64,000 bases of DNA from Blastomussa wellsi (GCA_947652115.1 OX393571.1:15979173-16043172); one strand, 5' to 3'; numbered from the stretch's first letter, positions 1 through 10,971 are shown. The notes: generated from the letters alone by a model not told the origin. Numbers and translations are program-made.

Positions 1-31
1 GCTGATTGCATGTAGTTTCTCCGCAGATCCC

Positions 32-1021
32 GTGCTATCGCAGTTATCTCGGGACCTCAAGAAATCTCGTAAAGCAGCTTGTGCCACAGGAACTAGCAAA
101 AATCACAGAACTCAGTGGAGAACTTATTTGTACTTTACCTTAAAGTTTAATTTAGTTTCCTTACCAGTGTCGTTACAGACTATATGTTTGTATTGTCAAT
201 TTCTTAGTCGATCTGTGACACCTCCCTCGGTTAGGAATTATTTGAGTGGGGTTAAGCTTCTTCACCTTATGCTGGGGTTCGAGTTTCCTGACCTTTCCGC
301 ACATGAGTTTAAGATCACCCTTCGGGGTATTGAGAGGTTGGCACTACATCGTCCTCATCGTGCTCCGCCTATCACCCCTGACCTTCTTAGTACTCTTGTG
401 TCTTGTGGGGTTGATTTCGATCCTTCGGACGTTACTTTTTCGTGTGCCTTTTTGTTCGCTTTTTTTCTGTTTGCACGCATTTCTAACCTCGTTCCCGAGT
501 CATCTCAGGCTTCATATGCTCACGAGTATAAGCGTATTTGTCGTGGTCATGTTGTCCCCACTCATTATGGACTATGTGTTAAGTTTACCTGGTCCAAAAC
601 TATTCAATACGGTCAGCGAGGTTTAGAATTACCTTTGGTTAGAGTGCCTCATTCCCCGCTCTGTCCAGTTCGTATGTTTTATCTCATGTGCGAGCTTGTT
701 CCAGCTCCAGATTCTGCCCCGCTTTTTGTCCTCCCCTCTCGGTCGGGTAGACTGCTACCAGTTCTTAAGAGTCAGTTTGTTTTAGTCATGCGTCAGCGCT
801 TGCAGTCTGCCGGGGTCCCAGAGGCTCATTCGTTTCGAGGTCACTCCTTTCGTCGAGGAGGGACATCGTGGGCCTTTTCTTCAGGTCTACCAGGGGAAAT
901 TATTCAGGTTTTTGGGGATTGGCGTTCGGACGCATACAAATGTTATCTCGATATTTCCATGCCTCTTAAGCTTCGGGTGTCTGAGGGTATGGTGGCATCT
1001 CTTCCGACCTCTGAGGCATAG
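32..1021 (+). CDS. Tyrosine recombinase of a DIRS/Ngaro-type retroelement, 5' incomplete
   Basis: Encodes a tyrosine recombinase, which in DIRS-order retrotransposons integrates the circular cDNA without an endonuclease cut. The 329 residues carry the expected catalytic pattern: an arginine in FARISNLV (near residue 148), the H-x-x-R box GHSFRRGGTSWAF (H271, R274) and the tyrosine region GDWRSDAYKCYL (Y302 or Y305). There is no ATG near the start. The frame opens after a stop at 14-16, and a pyrimidine-rich acceptor-like ctccgcag lies at 18-25, so the true 5' end is upstream, spliced or lost. No reverse transcriptase is visible in the window before it. The downstream 148-bp direct repeats fit Ngaro/PAT-like elements. 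The assignment to tyrosine recombinases is secure; the subfamily is inferred. Confidence 0.85.
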   Translation: MLSQLSRDLKKSRKAACATGTSKNHRTQWRTYLYFTLKFNLVSLPVSLQTICLYCQFLSRSVTPPSVRNYLSGVKLLHLMLGFEFPDLSAHEFKITLRGIERLALHRPHRAPPITPDLLSTLVSCGVDFDPSDVTFSCAFLFAFFLFARISNLVPESSQASYAHEYKRICRGHVVPTHYGLCVKFTWSKTIQYGQRGLELPLVRVPHSPLCPVRMFYLMCELVPAPDSAPLFVLPSRSGRLLPVLKSQFVLVMRQRLQSAGVPEAHSFRGHSFRRGGTSWAFSSGLPGEIIQVFGDWRSDAYKCYLDISMPLKLRVSEGMVASLPTSEA

Positions 1022-1035
1022 CTTGTTTGGCCGTG

Positions 1036-1183
1036 TTTGGTGGGCAGAGAGGTTCTTATTGTTTAGTTTCTTCCCGTCCGTCTCCTCCTGGGGGCGGTCG
1101 TGGGTAAATAAAGCCTCTCTCTGTGCCAAACAAGGTATGTCTCAGTGTCTTTGATAGTATTTATTTGTTTGCGAGGGGAATTG
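1036..1183 (+). repeat. 148-bp direct repeat, first unit, of the recombinase element
   Basis: This block starts 15 bases after the recombinase stop codon and is repeated at 1349-1496. It contains aataaa (in gtaaataaagcc), a candidate poly(A) signal. Two direct copies separated by a short segment downstream of the recombinase resemble the split direct repeats (B1-A2-B2) of Ngaro/PAT elements. Confidence 0.75.
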
Positions 1184-1348
1184 TGTTATTTTGGGGAACT
1201 CAAAATGGTTAATTTCCCGAGGTTAACAGGGAGGTCACATGATATTGATCTCATATTTCAAGGCATTGATGTTTCATTCTATCTTCGTTTGTGTTCAGTT
1301 CGTACGCTCTACGTTTGTTCGGTATTTTGGTACCCGCCCTCCCCACCC

Positions 1349-1496
1349 TTTGGTGGGCAGAGAGGTTCTTATTGTTTAGTTTCTTCCCGTCCGTCTCCTC
1401 CTGGGGGCGGTCGTGGGTAAATAAAGCCTCTCTCTGTGCCAAACAAGGTATGTCTCAGTGTCTTTGATAGTATTTATTTGTTTGCGAGGGGAATTG
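1349..1496 (+). repeat. 148-bp direct repeat, second unit
   Basis: Direct copy of 1036-1183, 313 bases downstream, with no difference that I can see. The spacer between the copies is not repeated. The element's 3' end is probably at or near 1496. Confidence 0.75.
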
Positions 1497-2301
1497 AAGG
1501 TTTTCTTTCAAGCCCTGTTTATACATATTATTTTTACCTCAGGTTTCAAATGTGTAAACAAATGCTAACCCAAACTGTCTAAACAAAAAAGTTGAACGCC
1601 CTGCTAGATTTTGAAATCTAGAAGCTCTGAAATGCTCTTTCAGATAATTAATAAGGAATTTCTGACAAAATCAATGTTCCAGTAAAAAAATGACACATTT
1701 AAGATTAAAATAACTAAAATGAGGCAAAAATGATTTATTTTAAGTGCTTTTATTGTTCTTTTATGCTCTAATACCCTGTTGGACAGCAAAAAAAAAAGAT
1801 TGTTAAATCAGCTTTAAAAATACATAATTTGCCGCATAATTTCCCTTTTTTGCGGCACCCTATATGTAGATCAGAAGCCCCGTTTTTACTGCATTTTTAC
1901 TGCTGAGGCAGAAAGAAAAAGGCTTATGAATTTTCTCTCTGGGACTGAGGTTTAATGTCCATAGTCCAATTAGAGAGAGTCCACATAAGAGGTTTTATTA
2001 TTGAAGTAATTTGTGAGAAGTTTGATGTGACATAGAAAATTTCTTGTATTACTGAGCTGCCCATGTTGCTGATATACCATGTTGTTGATATACCAAGCTG
2101 CAACAAGACAGGTATTAAACATATCCCTAAACCCTTGAATTCATTTAAATGAACCTTCTCAAAATATTTCTCCCAAGACCTGTCATGACAAGATGGAATA
2201 AATTAATGAAAGAAAATAAAATGACATAAAAATTTAACACTAACCAAACAGACCAACTTCGGCAATAAAATCCGAGCGTTAGCCCTTTTATATTGTTATA
2301 C

Positions 2302-2346
<45 letters not shown>

Positions 2347-3126
2347 CTAATGATTCAACATACCTGGTCAGCAGTCAACTTCAAAAAACAAATGACCTCG
2401 CTGAGTCTCAACCTGAGCCCACGATATGGTCATGTGATACTGGTCAGCGGCTACCTTCCTGGATGCCTTATAACAAAGATGTAAGCTGATAATAAGGCTG
2501 GTCAGGTGTTAACCTAGCCTCCTACGCAGCCGTTATTAGGGGATTGCGTTACACTCGTCGCCACTAACGTCTGCTTAACCGAGGCCAACATTCCTTTCCG
2601 CCTCTTCGCCAATCAGATTTTACCTTTCTAAAATCCCCACGATGCTTCTTTCGCCGCGATGCTAGGGACGATTGATTTTGCTCCAGTCGGACATATGAAC
2701 TGGTAATTGATAAGTTTCTTGAGTGACCACATTGTAAACATTGTAATTACAGATTTCAACTGCAAATTGGTAAGCACATTTTTAGTAGAATTTGGAAGAA
2801 AAGAAAATGCTTCATCAGGCATAAAAAGCTGTGTCCAGACTTTTCCATCTCACTTACTCAATGGAGAAGGTCCTGTGGCTGTCTTCCAATTAAAAAATAA
2901 AACAATAAAGTAGTCTTTCCCAATGTAAACAAAATTTGAGAACAGCTTGTCTGAAGGGAAAGTTATCATTAAAATAATACTCTTTAAAGGTTTTCTTTAA
3001 AGACATGCTGATACATTATATTATTTTTCCGAAGACTGTTTCAAATGCTAAACCAAACTGTCTTACCAAAAACGTTTAACGGCCTGCTACCTTTTGAAAT
3101 CTTGAAGCTGCGAAATGCTATTTCTA
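1497..3126. other. AT-rich flank without a supported gene
   Basis: I see no coding gene here. The stretch contains a dispersed 48-base motif at 2301-2348 that recurs at 4773-4820, 43310-43357 and, inverted, at 54847-54894. Short open frames on either strand lack any recognisable domain. Confidence 0.5.
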
Positions 3127-3471
3127 TTTTATCTCATGTGCGAGCTTGTTCCAGCTCCAGATTCTGCCCCGCTTTTTGTCCTCCCCTCTCGGTCGGGTAG
3201 ACTGCTACCAGTTCTTAAGAGTCAGTTTGTTTTAGTCATGCGTCAGCGCTTGCAGTCTGCCGGGGTCCCAGAGGCTCATTCGTTTCGAGGTCACTCCTTT
3301 CGTCGAGGAGGGACATCGTGGGCCTTTTCTTCAGGTCTACCAGGGGAAATTATTCAGGTTTTTGGGGATTGGCGTTCGGACGCATACAAATGTTATCTCG
3401 ATATTTCCATGCCTCTTAAGCTTCGGGTGTCTGAGGGTATGGTGGCATCTCTTCCGACCTCTGAGGCATAG
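3127..3471 (+). pseudogene. Truncated copy of the tyrosine recombinase (C-terminal third)
   Basis: Only the last 115 or so codons of the recombinase are present. They include the H-x-x-R box and the catalytic tyrosine region and read the same as 677-1021. The N-terminal arginine of the active site is missing and the frame begins at the duplication junction, so no complete enzyme can be made. Confidence 0.85.
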
Positions 3472-3485
3472 CTTGTTTGGCCGTG

Positions 3486-3633
3486 TTTGGTGGGCAGAGA
3501 GGTTCTTATTGTTTAGTTTCTTCCCGTCCGTCTCCTCCTGGGGGCGGTCGTGGGTAAATAAAGCCTCTCTCTGTGCCAAACAAGGTATGTCTCAGTGTCT
3601 TTGATAGTATTTATTTGTTTGCGAGGGGAATTG
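3486..3633 (+). repeat. 148-bp direct repeat in tandem copy 2, first unit
   Basis: Matches 1036-1183 at +2,450. It again begins just after the recombinase stop. Confidence 0.75.
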
Positions 3634-3798
3634 TGTTATTTTGGGGAACTCAAAATGGTTAATTTCCCGAGGTTAACAGGGAGGTCACATGATATTGATC
3701 TCATATTTCAAGGCATTGATGTTTCATTCTATCTTCGTTTGTGTTCAGTTCGTACGCTCTACGTTTGTTCGGTATTTTGGTACCCGCCCTCCCCACCC

Positions 3799-3946
3799 TT
3801 TGGTGGGCAGAGAGGTTCTTATTGTTTAGTTTCTTCCCGTCCGTCTCCTCCTGGGGGCGGTCGTGGGTAAATAAAGCCTCTCTCTGTGCCAAACAAGGTA
3901 TGTCTCAGTGTCTTTGATAGTATTTATTTGTTTGCGAGGGGAATTG
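3799..3946 (+). repeat. 148-bp direct repeat in tandem copy 2, second unit
   Basis: Matches 1349-1496 at +2,450. Confidence 0.75.
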
Positions 3947-4773
3947 AAGGTTTTCTTTCAAGCCCTGTTTATACATATTATTTTTACCTCAGGTTTCAAA
4001 TGTGTAAACAAATGCTAACCCAAACTGTCTAAACAAAAAAGTTGAACGCCCTGCTAGATTTTGAAATCTAGAAGCTCTGAAATGCTCTTTCAGATAATTA
4101 ATAAGGAATTTCTGACAAAATCAATGTTCCAGTAAAAAAATGACACATTTAAGATTAAAATAACTAAAATGAGGCAAAAATGATTTATTTTAAGTGCTTT
4201 TATTGTTCTTTTATGCTCTAATACCCTGTTGGACAGCAAAAAAAAAGATTGTTAAATCAGCTTTAAAAATACATAATTTGCCGCATAATTTCCCTTAAAA
4301 ATGCTGCATAATTTCCCTTTTTTGCGGCACCCTATATGTAGATCAGAAGCCCCGTTTTTACTGCATTTTTACTGCTGAGGCAGAAAGAAAAAGGCTTATG
4401 AATTTTCTCTCTGGGACTGAGGTTTAATGTCCATAGTCCAATTAGAGAGAGTCCACATAAGAGGTTTTATTATTGAAGTAATTTGTGAGAAGTTTGATGT
4501 GACATAGAAAATTTCTTGTATTACTGAGCTGCCCATGTTGCTGATATACCATGTTGTTGATATACCAAGCTGCAACAAGACAGGTATTAAACATATCCCT
4601 AAACCCTTGAATTCATTTAAATGAACCTTCTCAAAATATTTCTCCCAAGACCTGTCATGACAAGATGGAATAAATTAATGAAAGAAAATAAAATGACATA
4701 AAAATTTAACACTAACCAAACAGACCAACTTCGGCAATAAAATCCGAGCGTTACCCCTTTTATATTTTTATAC

Positions 4774-4818
<45 letters not shown>

Positions 4819-5663
4819 CTAATGATTCAACATACCTGGTCAGCAGTCAACTTCAAAAAACAAATGACCTCGCTGAGTCTCAACCTGAGCCCACGATATG
4901 GTCATGTGATACTGGTCAGCGGCTACCTTCCTGGATGCCTTATAACAAAGATGTAAGCTGATAATAAGGCTGGTCAGGTGTTAACCTAGCCTCCTACGCA
5001 GCCGTTATTAGGGGATTGCGTTACACTCGTCGCCACTAACGTCTGCTTAACCGAGGCCAACATTCCTTTCCGCCTCTTCGCCAATCAGATTTTACCTTTC
5101 TAAAATCCCCACGATGCTTCTTTCGCCGCGATGCTAGGGACGATTGATTTTGCTCCAGTCGGACATATGAACTGGTAATTGATAAGTTTCTTGAGTGACC
5201 ACATTGTAAACATTGTAATTACAGATTTCAACTGCAAATTGGTAAGCACATTTTTAGTAGAATTTGGAAGAAAAGAAAATGCTTCATCAGGCATAAAAAG
5301 CTGTGTCCAGACTTTTCCATCTCACTTACTCAATGGAGAAGGTCCTGTGGCTGTCTTCCAATTAAAAAATAAAACAATAAAGTAGTCTTTCCCAATGTAA
5401 ACAAAATTTGAGAACAGCTTGTCTGAAGGGAAAGTTATCATTAAAATAATACTTAAAGGTTTTCTTTAAAGACATGCTGATACATTATATTATTTTTCCG
5501 AAGACTGTTTCAAATGCTAAACCAAACTGTCTTACCAAAAACGTTTAACGGCCTGCTACCTTTTGAAATCTTGAAGCTGCGAAATGCTATTTCAAATTAT
5601 TATTATTAGGAATTTCTGACAAAAAAATGAGACATTGAAGATTAAAATAATTAAAATGACCAT

Positions 5664-6782
5664 AACCACGGTTATAATACTCACATTATGGCCAAAATAA
5701 CCATGGTTATAATACCCAAATTATGGCCAAAATAACCATGGTTATAATACCCAAATTATGGCCAAAATAACCATGGTTATAATACCCAAATTATGGCCAA
5801 AATAACCATGGTTATAATACCCAAATTATGGCCAAAATAACCATGGTTATAATACCCAAAGTATGGCCAAAATAACCATGGTTATAATACCCAAATTATG
5901 GCCAAAATAACCATGGTTATAATACCCAAATTATGGCCAAAATAACCATGGTTATAATACCCAAATTATGGCCAAAATAACCATGGTTATAATACCCAAA
6001 TTATGGCCAAAATAACCATGGTTATAATACCCAAATTATGGCCAAAATAACCATGGTTATAATACCCAAATTATGGCCAAAATAACCATGGTTATAATAC
6101 CCAAATTATGGCCAAAATAACCATGGTTATAATACCCAAATTATGGTCAAAATAACCATGGTTATAATACCCAAATTATGGCCAAAATAACCATGGTTAT
6201 AATACCCAAAGTATGGCCAAAATAACCATGGTTATAATACCCAAATTATGGCCAAAATAACCATGGTTATAATACCCAAATTATGGCCAAAATAACCATG
6301 GTTATAATACCCAAATTATGGCCAAAATAACCATGGTTATAATACCCAAAGTATGGCCAAAATAACCATGGTTATAATACCCAAATTATGGCCAAAATAA
6401 CCATGGTTATAATACCCAAATTATGGCCAAAATAACCATGGTTATAATACCCAAATTATGGCCAAGATAACCATGGTTATAATACCCAAATTATGGCCAA
6501 GATAACCATGGTTATAATACCCAAATTATGGCCAAAATAACCATGGTTATAATACCCAAATTATGGCCAAAATAACCATGGTTATAATACCCAAATTATG
6601 GCCAAAATAACCATGGTTATAATACCCAAATTATGGCCAAAATAACCATGGTTATAATACCCAAATTATGGCCAAAATAACCATGGTTATAATACCCAAA
6701 TTATGGCCAAAATAACCATGGTTATAATACCCAAATTATGGCCAAAATAACCATGGTTATAATACCCAAATTATGGCCAAAA
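5664..6782. repeat. 35-bp minisatellite, about 32 units
   Basis: Head-to-tail 35-base units (core ccatggttataataccc followed by aaattatggccaaaataa) with very few substitutions, for example g for t in aaagtatgg or g for a in ccaagataa. Each unit contains the perfect 14-base palindrome ATAACCATGGTTAT. The first units (5664-5710) are the most diverged. The array stops one base before a retrotransposon LTR. Confidence 0.95.
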
Positions 6783-6783
6783 T

Positions 6784-6891
6784 TGTTGAATTACTCGGAC
6801 AACACGTGTTTTCACTCTAGTCTGATTTAATACTTCATGTAAGCTACACAAGATATACACAAGATAGTACTCTATGTAAGCTATCACAACA
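6784..6891 (-). repeat. Putative 3' LTR of the Ty3/Gypsy element
   Basis: Read on the minus strand, this 108-base block starts TGTTG and ends CAACA, the usual TG...CA form with short inverted ends. It lies directly after a purine-rich tract downstream of integrase. No second copy is visible at the other end of the element, so the call rests on position and termini only. Confidence 0.6.
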
Positions 6892-6902
6892 TCTCCCCTT
6901 TT
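6892..6902 (-). promoter_or_regulatory. Polypurine tract of the Gypsy element
   Basis: On the minus strand aaaaaggggaga directly precedes the LTR start TGTTG. In LTR elements such a tract primes plus-strand DNA synthesis. Confidence 0.6.
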
Positions 6903-6980
6903 TAGTAACGAAACGTATAAACGAACTGTTACAACTTTGACAAGGTAACAAGGCAAATTGTCAAGTCTAACAGAAAAATG

Positions 6981-8261
6981 TCAAATCAATCCTAGGTTTT
7001 CTCTAACTTTAAGAGATGGTTTTAACGGTAAGTTCACTTTGTGGTTGGGCTGATCAGTTTGTACAGGCATTGTGATCTTCTCATCAGCTGGTACTGGTTG
7101 AGTTTCTCTCGGATCTGGCATTGGTGTGAGGTGCACGTGATTCCTCCTCACGGTGCTAATAGGTGTCTTAACCTCATAAGAGCGTGGTGTTTCTGCTGCT
7201 TTAACTACTACTCCCGGTCGGTCAAGGTCTTTGACGTGCACTTCGGTGCCAGGTTCCAGTGGTGTCAGAGGTGTGGCCTTGCGCCTTAAGTTGAAGTTTG
7301 ACTGTTGCTTCAACTTGCTTTCGCTTTCTCGTGCATGTAGCTTCTCTAGGTCTGGCCAGTGCGGGTTGAGCTCGGTGTGAAACATTGGCACACTGTTCCT
7401 TAACTTTCGTCCCATCAACAGCTGGGCTGGAGAGAATTTACAGGCCAGTGGTGTTGATCGGTAGGCAAGCAGACCTTTGGCAGGGTCTTTAGATTTCTGC
7501 AGGAGATTCTTGACCGTTCGAACTCCGCGCTCGACTTCCCCATTAGACTGCGGAAATCTTGGACTACTGGTTACATGTTTGAATCCCCAATCTTTTGTAA
7601 AGTGTGAGAACTCTGCGCTGTCAAACTGTGGACCATTGTCGGACCTCAATTGCTCTGGTATTCCATGACGAGCAAAGATTGACTTCAGGGCTCTGATGAC
7701 TTCTCCTGACTTTGTAGACTTTCTCAGGGCCGCTACTTCCACGTATCGAGAGAAGTAGTCAATGACAATCAGGTAATCCACCCCCTTCAATTCAAAGAGG
7801 TCTGTGGCTACGACTTGCCAAGGACGATCAGGCAAGGGTGTTGCAATGAGTGGCTCTGGCTTGTTTTCCTTGTGTAGTGCACAAGTTCTGCACTGCTGCA
7901 CTAAATCTTGGATTTCTCTGCTCAGTCCTGGCCACCAGACAGAACTTTTGGCTCGCTCTCGACACTTAGCAATCCCTTGATGCCCTTCATGTATCTTGTC
8001 CAGGATCTCTAATGGCATGGACGATGGGACAACGATTCTAGATGCTTTCATAAGAATGTTCTGTACAACAGTAAGTTCACCCCTTCTTGACCAGTAGGGT
8101 TTCATAGCATCATTCACTGAGAACTTGTCAGGCCATCCTTCAGAACAATAGGTTTTAATCTGTCTGCACACTGGATCTTCCTCCTGAGCTTCTATAATTT
8201 GCTGCAATCGGTTATCTGAGGCTGGAAGTCCTGTGATCACACTTGCAACGTGAGCTGTCAT
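6981..8261 (-). CDS. Integrase part of Gypsy Pol
   Basis: The 426-residue frame contains an H-x-H...C-x-x-C type zinc-binding N-terminal region (HEGHQGIAKC near residue 92, then CRTCALHK), followed by the DDE core with D in ATDLFELKG, D in RSDNGPQF and E in NGEVERG, and a basic C-terminal tail. Integrase joins cDNA ends to the host chromosome. Its first codons lie just after a two-step frame break from the RNase H part, and in an intact element both belong to one polyprotein. Confidence 0.85.
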   Translation of the reverse strand: MTAHVASVITGLPASDNRLQQIIEAQEEDPVCRQIKTYCSEGWPDKFSVNDAMKPYWSRRGELTVVQNILMKASRIVVPSSMPLEILDKIHEGHQGIAKCRERAKSSVWWPGLSREIQDLVQQCRTCALHKENKPEPLIATPLPDRPWQVVATDLFELKGVDYLIVIDYFSRYVEVAALRKSTKSGEVIRALKSIFARHGIPEQLRSDNGPQFDSAEFSHFTKDWGFKHVTSSPRFPQSNGEVERGVRTVKNLLQKSKDPAKGLLAYRSTPLACKFSPAQLLMGRKLRNSVPMFHTELNPHWPDLEKLHARESESKLKQQSNFNLRRKATPLTPLEPGTEVHVKDLDRPGVVVKAAETPRSYEVKTPISTVRRNHVHLTPMPDPRETQPVPADEKITMPVQTDQPNHKVNLPLKPSLKVRENLGLI

Positions 8262-8408
8262 GTCATCGTCAGCGATGGTAGGCTGAGGATCTGCATTCTG
8301 AGGTTGGAGTACATTTTCTTTCCAGGGATGTGACTGATCTGCTTGAAGTTGAATCTCATCAGCCTCATTCTAAATCTCTGGATCCTGGGTGGGAGTTGGT
8401 CCAGGGAG
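8262..8408 (-). pseudogene. Frame-broken junction of Gypsy RNase H and integrase
   Basis: Between the two long frames, the end of RNase H (RIQRFRMRLMRF-like residues) continues in a second frame, and the sequence then returns to the first frame before integrase. At least two frame changes and in-frame stops are therefore present. This disables the polyprotein. Confidence 0.75.
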
Positions 8409-10868
8409 TCAGTGGGTGCTCAACAGTGGTACCAAAGGCTTGTGGTCTGTTTCCACATAGATTGACTTTCCAATGATGTACTCCCATGATCTTTCACAGG
8501 CCCAAGTTAGCGCCAGAGCTTCTTTTTCTATTTGCGCGTACCTGGATTCTGTGGGTGTCATTGCTCTTGACAGAAACGAGACTGGTCTCCACGACTTGTC
8601 TGGTTGGAGCTGAAGTACTACTCCTCCTAGTCCGTAGGAAGAAGCATCCGCAGCTATCTTTGTTTCCTTGTTGGGATCATACAGTGCTAGTACTGGAGCT
8701 CTCATGAGATCTGCTTTGATTTGCTCGAAGGCTTGCTGCTGAGCGCTTCCCCACGTCCACTGGTTCTTTTTTTGGATCAGTTCTCTGATACTCTTTGTCT
8801 TGTCTGCAAGGTGATCTGAAAACTTACTTAGCTGGTTTACCATGCCTAGGAAGGTTCTCACTTCCTGGACGTTTGTGGGTGGTGGAAGGTCTGCAATTGC
8901 TTTGACTTTGTCCGGGTCGACTTCAATTCCATTCGAGCTAATGACATGCCCCAGGAACTTGACTTGTTTGGTGCTGAAGACACACTTGTCAAGGTTGAGC
9001 GTTACGCCAGCTTCCAACAGACGCTTTAGAACTGCTTCTAACCTCATGTCATGCTGCTGTTGGTCTTTACCATGGACTAGCACGTCATCGATGTTGCACT
9101 CCACGCCCTCTAAACCCAACAGGATTTGGTTCATGGTCTTCTGGAACTTCTCTGAACCGGAGCTGATTCCAAAAGGTAACACATTGAAACAGAACCGTCC
9201 CCATGGTGTGATGAATGTTGTCAAGGGTCTTGACTCCCAGGCCAATTTGATCTGCCAGAAACCTGAGTTTGCGTCAAGTTTGGTGAAGACTGTGGAGCCT
9301 GCCAACCTTCCTAACGTGGTGTCAACTGCTGGAAGAGGATGATTCTCCCGCTTGACAAATTCATTCAGCTTACTTAAATCGACACACACTCTCACTTTGC
9401 TATTGCTCTTCGGCGTCACGACCATAGGAGCACACCAGTCAGTAGGTTTGTCCACTGGGGAAATTACTCCTGTCTCTAGCATCCTGTCCAGTTCATCTTT
9501 TGTTTCCTGGTACAGTGGAAGAGGTACCTTTCTTGGAACAGATATTGCAAATGGCTTGGCATCTTCCTTGAGTGTGATGGTGTATGGATTTTTCATTTCG
9601 CCGAGACCAGTGAATAGTTGTGGGTATTTGCTTTCCATACTTGTCTTGTAATCATCAATGCTGACAAAGTCAACTCTGTTAATCAACTTTGATACTTCTG
9701 CTGCATTTCTTCCTAGTAGAGGTCTCTCGAGATCTTTAACAACATAGATGAGCTCTCTAGTGGCTTTCTCATGCACACAGAGTTCGGCTGTGAATTTTCC
9801 CAAACAACACAGCTTATGTTTGCAGGGGCCCATGAGTGTCTTGGTACATTTGCTGAGAGAGGGCTTGGGCACTAGACTGTGGTACACACTTGGTGGTATT
9901 ACTGTGACATCTGCACCAGTGTCCACTTTAAATTTGACTGCATGATCATTCAACTTGACCTCGGCCTTCCATGACTCCTTTGAGTTTCCTCCAACCATGC
10001 CTACTTCAGTGAGTTGGCCAAGAAAGAAGTCTCCTTGGAACTCGGTCTGTGAACAGCTAACTTCATCAACTTTCTTTTTAATCTGGGATTTACATGCTTT
10101 TGCCCAGTGTCCCTTTTTCAAACATTTGTTACACTTTGAGTCCTTAGCAGGGCATTCATGTTTAGAATGGGGTGTGCCCAGGCATCTGGTGCATTTTGTT
10201 TCAGGTGTCTTGCCTCCTAACTTAGGATTTCTGGGTGGCTTATCCTTCTGATCCTTCCCTTTTCCTCCTTTGCCCCTTCTTTTGGAAATCTGATCCACAT
10301 TAACTGGGGGAGGGTCTGGTTGGGTGCCTTTTAGGATGTCTTGCTGTTTCTTAACTGCCTCTGATTGCCTGGCTTGGGTTACTGCCTTCTCAAGGGTCAA
10401 CTTAGAATCTAGCTGAAGTTTTTCAGACAATTTCTTGTCTTTTAACCCCACGACTATCCTATCTCGGATAAGTTCGTCCTTAAGTACGCCAAATTCACAA
10501 TGTTCGGCGAGGCAATGTAAATCAGTAATGAAAGTTTCAACTGACTCACCCTCTTGTTGACATCTGAGGTTAAACTTAGCTCTCTCGAATATGATGTTCC
10601 TCTTAACAATAAAATAACTCTCAAACCTGTTCTTGACTAGCTCGTACTGCTCCGCATCGTCTGCAGTAAGTCCAAACGAAACCATTATGTCATCTGCTTC
10701 TTCGCCCATGGAGTAAACTAAGGTGTTCACTTGGTTTTCGCCGCTTTTTCGATCGAGGCCAGTAGCTTTACGAAACCTTTCGAAGCGCCGAATCCAACGT
10801 GTCCATTCTTCGGATTTGAAGCTGAATTTTTCAGGCGGAGGAACTTGGTAGTTCGCAACTGGGAGCAA
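8409..10868 (-). CDS. Gag-protease-RT-RNase H part of Gypsy polyprotein
   Basis: An 819-residue frame. In order it shows a gag region, two CCHC-like zinc knuckles (CTRCLGTPHSKHEC and CNKCLKKGHWAKAC), an aspartic protease site KVDTGADVTVIP, a reverse transcriptase with the catalytic NIDDVLVHG, and an RNase H beginning AADASSYGLGG with TDHKPL at its end. The frame opens on a TTG after a stop and has no nearby ATG, so gag is probably truncated or mutated at its start. The frame is lost within RNase H at 8409. Confidence 0.9.
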   Translation of the reverse strand: MLPVANYQVPPPEKFSFKSEEWTRWIRRFERFRKATGLDRKSGENQVNTLVYSMGEEADDIMVSFGLTADDAEQYELVKNRFESYFIVKRNIIFERAKFNLRCQQEGESVETFITDLHCLAEHCEFGVLKDELIRDRIVVGLKDKKLSEKLQLDSKLTLEKAVTQARQSEAVKKQQDILKGTQPDPPPVNVDQISKRRGKGGKGKDQKDKPPRNPKLGGKTPETKCTRCLGTPHSKHECPAKDSKCNKCLKKGHWAKACKSQIKKKVDEVSCSQTEFQGDFFLGQLTEVGMVGGNSKESWKAEVKLNDHAVKFKVDTGADVTVIPPSVYHSLVPKPSLSKCTKTLMGPCKHKLCCLGKFTAELCVHEKATRELIYVVKDLERPLLGRNAAEVSKLINRVDFVSIDDYKTSMESKYPQLFTGLGEMKNPYTITLKEDAKPFAISVPRKVPLPLYQETKDELDRMLETGVISPVDKPTDWCAPMVVTPKSNSKVRVCVDLSKLNEFVKRENHPLPAVDTTLGRLAGSTVFTKLDANSGFWQIKLAWESRPLTTFITPWGRFCFNVLPFGISSGSEKFQKTMNQILLGLEGVECNIDDVLVHGKDQQQHDMRLEAVLKRLLEAGVTLNLDKCVFSTKQVKFLGHVISSNGIEVDPDKVKAIADLPPPTNVQEVRTFLGMVNQLSKFSDHLADKTKSIRELIQKKNQWTWGSAQQQAFEQIKADLMRAPVLALYDPNKETKIAADASSYGLGGVVLQLQPDKSWRPVSFLSRAMTPTESRYAQIEKEALALTWACERSWEYIIGKSIYVETDHKPLVPLLSTH

Positions 10869-10971
10869 CTACAGAATACCCCGCAACTGAACGCCTTCTT
10901 TAAAGCTACAGGTCCGCGGTACCGAAGTGAACAAATAAGTATTAAACTAAGTATTAAACTTAAGTGCTACC

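Larger units (their letters stand above)
677..3126. repeat. Tandem duplication, copy 1 (about 2,450 bp)
   Basis: The sequence from inside the recombinase gene through its 3' repeats and 1.6 kb of flank recurs immediately downstream at a constant offset of 2,450 bases at its start. The join is near 3122-3127, where gaaatgctatttc runs into recombinase sequence. Confidence 0.85.
3127..5593. repeat. Tandem duplication, copy 2
   Basis: Second copy of 677-3126. It differs by a few indels, for example one A fewer in the A-run near 4240, an inserted repeat of tgccgcataatttccc-like sequence near 4290-4315, and a small deletion near 5455. After about 5593 the copies no longer match. Confidence 0.85.
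6784..10868 (-). mobile_element. Degenerate Ty3/Gypsy LTR retrotransposon
   Basis: In minus-strand order the element holds gag zinc knuckles, protease, reverse transcriptase, RNase H, integrase, a polypurine tract and one short LTR, which is the Ty3/Gypsy order. The reading frame is broken between RNase H and integrase. Neither an ATG for gag nor a 5' LTR can be found, so the copy is inactive. It abuts the 35-bp minisatellite on one side and leads into a 63-bp satellite on the other. Confidence 0.85.

Noticed and set aside
887..1442. Short ORFs over the 148-bp repeats (80, 91 and 63 codons)
   Set aside because: They share sequence only because the DNA repeats do; no domain and no start context.
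5664..6782. CRISPR-like regular repeats
   Set aside because: The 35-bp units are contiguous with no unique spacers, and the context is a eukaryotic genome.
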